Shown one piece after another: positions 7,210-9,995 of a stretch of 9,995 nucleotides of DNA. Positions within the stretch are counted from its first letter, which is position 1. Each line of letters opens with the position of its first letter. The translations under genes and the position numbers were made by a program. The stretch covers positions 1 through 9,995 of the forward strand of contig CAZEHO010000056.1 of the NCBI GenBank assembly GCA_964511945.1, written 5' to 3'. Below the pieces are notes generated by a model. That model was given only the letters and a program-made list of their open reading frames with translations, did no database searches and had not been told where the DNA came from. This DNA comes from CAZEHO01 sp964511945 (GTDB taxonomy: Bacteria > Actinomycetota > Acidimicrobiia > Spongiisociales > UBA11373).

Positions 7210-8954
7210 CCCTTGGGCTCCTGGTGCATCTTCTTGAAGTGCATTAGGCCGGGAGCCCACATGTGCTTCACGCGGTCCACGTCGACGTGGATGACCGCGC
7301 ACCGTCCGGCTTCGAGGCTCCGCTCGATGGCGGGGCGCAGTTCAGCCGGATCGGCGACACGCTCCCCGTGTGCTCCCATCGACTTCCCGAGGGCATCGAA
7401 CCCGATTTCGCCGAGATCGGAGTTGACCGTCTCACCCTCGTCCAGTGACTTGCGGAGCATCATCCGCACCGGGCTCTTGGCGATCGATTGAGTCATCTTC
7501 ACCATGCCCCACTGCCGATCGGAGACGACGAGGAACACAACGCGATTCCCATTGCGGACGGCGGTTTCGACTTCCTGCGGATGCATGCCGAACGCGCCGT
7601 CGCCGATGATGCAATACACCTGACGCTCCGGGAACGCCTCAGCGGCCCCGAGCGCCTGACCGACGCCGGCACCGAGCATCCCGAAGTGATGCGTTCCGAG
7701 GAACGTGTTGGGAACCCGGATCTGGTGGTAGAAGTTCGCCCACACCGCGGTGTTGCCGCCGTCGGCAACGAGGATCGCATCGTCGTCGAAAATGTCTCGA
7801 CAGGTGGCTGCCACATGCGCGGTTGTCATCGGCACGGACATATCGTCGAGCGCCTTCAGAAGCTTGCGATCGTGCCGTTCACGCTCGGCGATGAGCTTGC
7901 GGACTACCTTCCTGCGTTCGTCGGGGACCGCATCGAGTCCGAGTTCGCCCAACCGCTTGGCGAGTGCCTGCAGGAAGGCCCCGGCATCACCGACAATCCC
8001 GAGGTCGACAGGCTTGTTCAGGCCAATCGCGGCCTCGTCGACATCAACCTGGATCAACCGCTGCTCGTCCGGCGCCCGCCAGTTCGGCGGCCGGCCCCAC
8101 CAATCGGTCTCGCCAATGCGCGACCCAACAACGAGGACGACATCTGCGGCATTGCGAACGGAATTCGTCGGCGCCACCGCGGTCATCGGCCACACCAGCT
8201 CGGAGGTTTCCGACATCGCTCCCCGGCCCGACCACGAGGTGGTGACCGGAGCGTGCAATGCTTCGGCCACGGAAGCCAGCGCATCGTGTGCACGAGCGTG
8301 GATGACACCACCCCCGGCATGGATGATCGGCAGCGCTGCATCGGCGAGCATCGTCGCGGCACGATCCACCAACTCCGGATCGGGCGCCGGTGGATCGGTG
8401 CGGCGGGTCCTGGCCGGAGGCACAACGGGTGCTTCCGGTGCCTTCGCGTTGATCACGCTCTCGGGAATGTCGAGATGGACTATCCCCGGTCGCCCGAGGT
8501 GGCAGTGGCGCAGCGCAGTTCGCAGCAACTCGGGAATGCGAGTGGCGGTGTCCACAGTCTCGGACCACTTCGAAATGGGCCGCATTGCTGCGACCTGATC
8601 GAAGTACTGGTAGGTGCCTCCCCGATCCGGATGGGTGATTCCCGAGCGCCGCGAACTGGTAATGAGCAGGACCCGGTTTCCTTCAGCATTCTCGACCACC
8701 GCGCCCGGCAAGGCATTGGCGACGCCGGGCCCGTTCGAGGCAAGCGCAACGCCCAGGCGGCCCGTGAGCCGGGCATAGGCACCTGCCATGTGAACCGCCG
8801 TGGTTTCGTGTCGTGGAGTGGCGATCCTGATGCCGCGCGCATCGAGGGCGTTGATGAGTCCGAGATAGGTCCCATCGGGGAGTCCGAAAACCGTGGTGAC
8901 GCCCTCAGCGGCCAGGACCTGAGCAATCAGTGTTCCGCCGTTGACCGTAGAAAT
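7206..8954 (-). CDS. Thiamine-diphosphate enzyme, acetolactate-synthase-like
   Basis: ThDP-dependent enzyme of the acetohydroxyacid synthase / benzoylformate decarboxylase / 2-hydroxyacyl-CoA lyase superfamily, which cleaves or joins C-C bonds next to a carbonyl. From the proposed ATT start the protein has 582 residues, the normal family length. The N-terminal Pyr domain (1 to about 170) carries FGLPDG at 23-28 and RHETTAVHMAGAYARLTG, with the catalytic Glu50 that activates the ThDP ring. The middle domain is at about 195-325. The C-terminal PP domain has the GDG Mg/ThDP motif at 451-453, and Asp479 replaces the usual second Asn ligand (VVSDRQWGMVK). The first ATG (8789) would remove 55 residues including Glu50 and cannot be right. 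ATT at 8954 follows GGGGAGG by 5 nt. The next in-frame stop is at 8979-8981. It is first in the five-gene minus-strand cluster, divergent from deoD. Substrate unknown. Confidence 0.9.
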   Translation of the reverse strand: MSTVNGGTLIAQVLAAEGVTTVFGLPDGTYLGLINALDARGIRIATPRHETTAVHMAGAYARLTGRLGVALASNGPGVANALPGAVVENAEGNRVLLITSSRRSGITHPDRGGTYQYFDQVAAMRPISKWSETVDTATRIPELLRTALRHCHLGRPGIVHLDIPESVINAKAPEAPVVPPARTRRTDPPAPDPELVDRAATMLADAALPIIHAGGGVIHARAHDALASVAEALHAPVTTSWSGRGAMSETSELVWPMTAVAPTNSVRNAADVVLVVGSRIGETDWWGRPPNWRAPDEQRLIQVDVDEAAIGLNKPVDLGIVGDAGAFLQALAKRLGELGLDAVPDERRKVVRKLIAERERHDRKLLKALDDMSVPMTTAHVAATCRDIFDDDAILVADGGNTAVWANFYHQIRVPNTFLGTHHFGMLGAGVGQALGAAEAFPERQVYCIIGDGAFGMHPQEVETAVRNGNRVVFLVVSDRQWGMVKMTQSIAKSPVRMMLRKSLDEGETVNSDLGEIGFDALGKSMGAHGERVADPAELRPAIERSLEAGRCAVIHVDVDRVKHMWAPGLMHFKKMHQEPKG

Positions 8955-8959
8955 GACGA

Positions 8960-8966
8960 CCTCCCC
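8960..8966 (-). promoter_or_regulatory. Strong ribosome-binding site that decides an ATT start
   Basis: On the minus strand GGGGAGG is followed by TCGTC and then ATT (8952-8954), an ideal Shine-Dalgarno-to-start spacing. No ATG, GTG or TTG exists in this frame between the upstream stop at 8979-8981 and the ATG at 8789. A CTG at 8928-8930 is the only other candidate and has poorer spacing from a weaker GGCGGA. Confidence 0.7.
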
Positions 8967-8975
8967 GTGGCGGCG

Positions 8976-8981
8976 AGCCTA
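8976..8981 (-). promoter_or_regulatory. Possible -10 element for the ThDP-enzyme operon
   Basis: TAGGCT on the minus strand matches TANNNT. It would place the transcript start near 8969, just before the ribosome-binding site. No -35 box is evident. The call rests mainly on position within the 82-bp divergent gap. Confidence 0.2.
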
Positions 8982-9036
8982 CCGAAGGTCCTCTCCGCCC
9001 GTCCGGTAGCGTTCGTCAGTCGGACCAGAGGCAAGC

Positions 9037-9753
9037 ATGGGCACCATTCACATCAACGCCGAGCACGGAGACTTCGCCGAGGCGATCCTGCTGCCGGGAG
9101 ATCCGCTTCGCGCCAAGTTCATTGCGGAGCAGTTCCTCGAGCGCGCCCGGGAGGTCACCAACGTCCGGAACATGCTCGGATTCACCGGGGAGTACCGCGG
9201 GATGCCGGTCTCGGCCATGGGCACCGGCATGGGGATCCCCTCCGCCTCGATCTACGTCACGGAACTGATGCAGGATTACGGCGTGCAGCGGTTGGTGCGG
9301 GTCGGATCGTGCGGGGCCGTCGGCGATCGAGTCGCCCTCCGAGACATCATCATCGCAACTGCAGCCGCGACCGATTCCGGGGTCAACCGCCGGCGGTACG
9401 GCGGGTGGGACTTCGCCGCCGCTGCCGATTTCGACCTGGCCCGAGCGGCATTCGCGGCTGCAGCCATCACAGGAATCGAGCCGAAGGTCGGAGTCGTGCA
9501 CTCGGCCGACCTCTTCTACACACCGGATGAGAACGCTTTCGAAATGATGGATCGAATGGGCGTCCTGGCCGTTGAGATGGAGGCTGCCGGGATCTACGGT
9601 GCGGCGGCCGAACGAGGCAGGCGAGCGCTAACGATCCTGACCGCGTCCGATCACATCCCGTCGAAGCGATCGATCTCCTCGGAGGACCGCGAGCGCTCAC
9701 TAGGGCCGATGGTCGAGATTGCCCTGGAAGCGTTGCTGATCGACGCCTCCTGA
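9037..9753 (+). CDS. deoD: Purine nucleoside phosphorylase, DeoD type
   Basis: Hexameric-type purine nucleoside phosphorylase of 238 residues, collinear with the E. coli enzyme. It splits purine (deoxy)ribonucleosides with phosphate into free base and (deoxy)ribose-1-phosphate in the cytoplasmic purine salvage pathway. Conserved active-site residues, one number above E. coli counting, are His5 (HINAE), the phosphate-site Gly21 and Arg25 in PGDPLRAK, Arg44, and Arg88 with Ser91 in RVGSCGA. VEMEA follows for ribose binding, then the catalytic Asp205 in SDH. The partner arginine is retained in SEDRERS. Asp205 distinguishes it from uridine phosphorylases. The segment after SDH (IPSKRSISSED) differs from E. 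coli. The ATG at 9037 has AGAGG 5 nt upstream and matches the family N-terminus. It is a single plus-strand gene, divergent from the ThDP operon, with no obvious functional link to it. Confidence 0.97.
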   Translation: MGTIHINAEHGDFAEAILLPGDPLRAKFIAEQFLERAREVTNVRNMLGFTGEYRGMPVSAMGTGMGIPSASIYVTELMQDYGVQRLVRVGSCGAVGDRVALRDIIIATAAATDSGVNRRRYGGWDFAAAADFDLARAAFAAAAITGIEPKVGVVHSADLFYTPDENAFEMMDRMGVLAVEMEAAGIYGAAAERGRRALTILTASDHIPSKRSISSEDRERSLGPMVEIALEALLIDAS

Positions 9754-9766
9754 CGGCGGCCGAACG

Positions 9767-9785
9767 CCGGACCGTCCGGTATTTC
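9767..9785 (+). terminator. Weak terminator-like hairpin after deoD
   Basis: CCGGA-CCG-TCCGG forms a 5-bp GC-rich stem with a 3-nt loop, 13 nt after the deoD stop, followed by TATTTC. The U run is short and interrupted, so termination efficiency is doubtful. A competing hairpin (CGGCG at 9754-9758 with CGCCG at 9765-9769) overlaps it. Confidence 0.35.
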
Positions 9786-9829
9786 AGCAGCCGGCGAGTG
9801 CACCGAGCGCTGCACAGATCCGGGTCCGG

Positions 9830-9841
9830 GCTCCGCGGAGC
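9830..9841. repeat. 12-bp perfect palindrome
   Basis: GCTCCGCGGAGC is its own reverse complement. It lies in the non-coding tail between deoD and the window end. It could be an operator-like site or part of a bidirectional hairpin. In a GC-rich genome such a palindrome can also occur by chance. Confidence 0.4.
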
Positions 9842-9854
9842 GCCCCATCCGCTT

Positions 9855-9869
9855 ATGAGCAGGGCTCAT
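9855..9869. repeat. Inverted repeat with 6-bp arms
   Basis: ATGAGC-AGG-GCTCAT forms a perfect 6-bp stem with a 3-nt loop. It spans the stop codon of the MazF-like remnant. It is not followed by a T run on either strand, so it is not a classical terminator. Confidence 0.4.
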
Positions 9870-9937
9870 CGGATCGGAACCATGTTGTCGAAGCTGGCCG
9901 CACAGGCGACCGGCAGACCCTCGTTCTCACCGGCGCC
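9866..9937 (-). pseudogene. Probable MazF/PemK toxin C-terminal remnant
   Basis: On the minus strand, between an in-frame TAG (9938-9940) and a TGA (9866-9868), 23 codons include LPVACAASFDNMVPIR. This resembles the penultimate strand of MazF/PemK mRNA-interferase toxins, where a 'GLP..C.ASFDN..P(V/I)' stretch is followed by a basic residue and 'ALL'. After the TGA the same frame reads ALLISGWGA, as if the TGA had replaced the basic residue. Nothing upstream in any minus-strand frame to 9995 reads as the rest of a MazF. The fragment has no start and would be a decayed scrap. The call is based on motif memory over a short stretch, so confidence is moderate. If real, it suggests past toxin-antitoxin turnover at this end of the window. 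Confidence 0.4.
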
Positions 9938-9946
9938 CTAGCTAGG
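9937..9946. repeat. 10-bp palindrome with two CTAG sites
   Basis: CCTAGCTAGG is its own reverse complement and holds two CTAG tetramers, which are scarce in many bacterial genomes. It carries the TAG that interrupts the MazF-like frame upstream. Significance unknown. Confidence 0.35.
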
Positions 9947-9995
9947 AGCCCGCTGAGCAATACATGTCGCACATCTCGACGACCAGTCATCACCA

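Larger units (their letters stand above)
9754..9995. other. Non-coding tail without an intact gene
   Basis: These 242 bp after deoD contain no complete reading frame with family resemblance or a ribosome-binding site. They hold the weak hairpin after deoD, three short palindromes and the toxin-like remnant listed separately. A gene entering from beyond the right edge on the minus strand is not visible, because the frames there meet stops soon and lack recognisable sequence. Confidence 0.6.

Noticed and set aside
7210..7302. 31-codon N-terminal extension of the BASS transporter
   Set aside because: The stretch lies within the ThDP coding region and has no membrane or family character. ATG at 7209 has AGGAG upstream and overlaps the previous stop.
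7206..8789. ThDP enzyme starting at the first ATG (527 residues)
   Set aside because: This would remove the start of the Pyr domain and the catalytic Glu, although the conserved sequence continues upstream in frame.
7488..9530. A 680-codon plus-strand open frame covering the ThDP gene and part of deoD
   Set aside because: It is antisense to the clearly conserved ThDP enzyme and out of frame with deoD. The translation has no family resemblance and shows the Arg/Gly/Pro-rich composition typical of shadow frames in GC-rich DNA.
1..9995. CRISPR array, tRNA, rRNA, insertion sequence or long repeats
   Set aside because: No regularly spaced direct repeats, no tRNA-like cloverleaf or rRNA signature sequence, and no transposase reading frame were seen.

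Overview
This is a high-GC window with tightly packed genes. Stop-start overlaps of 4-8 bp are frequent, GTG starts are common, and a possible leaderless start is present. The style and gene content suggest an actinobacterial genome, perhaps an uncultured Acidimicrobiia-like lineage. The taxonomic guess is inference, because no rRNA or other marker gene is present.

Layout from left to right. Positions 5-3513 (minus strand) hold a two-gene hyuA-hyuB operon. It encodes the two subunits of an ATP-dependent hydantoinase / 5-oxoprolinase / acetone-carboxylase type enzyme, with overlapping stop and start. Positions 3557-3814 (plus strand) hold a stand-alone Nfu N-terminal-domain protein. It is divergent from hyuA across 43 bp and meets the next gene tail to tail with 3 bp between the stops. 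Positions 3818-8954 (minus strand) hold a second operon, in transcription order: a thiamine-diphosphate (ThDP) enzyme of the acetolactate-synthase fold, a bile-acid:sodium-symporter (BASS) family transporter, an extended-SDR NAD-dependent epimerase/dehydratase, a classical SDR oxidoreductase, and a weakly methyltransferase-like protein. The first four are joined by ATGA or GTG overlaps. Positions 9037-9753 (plus strand) hold deoD, purine nucleoside phosphorylase, divergent from the ThDP gene across 82 bp. The last 242 bp carry no intact gene. They hold a weak terminator-like hairpin, several short palindromes, and what looks like the C-terminal scrap of a MazF/PemK toxin on the minus strand.

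The five-gene minus-strand cluster reads as a small uptake-and-conversion module. A sodium-coupled carrier would bring in an organic anion, the ThDP enzyme would cleave or ligate a C-C bond next to a carbonyl, and two NAD(P)-dependent enzymes would act on the resulting carbonyl or hydroxyl compounds. The substrate cannot be read from the sequence.

The most notable point is the start of the ThDP gene. The first ATG lies 55 codons inside the conserved N-terminal domain and after the catalytic glutamate. The only well-placed start upstream is an ATT codon behind a strong GGGGAGG ribosome-binding site.
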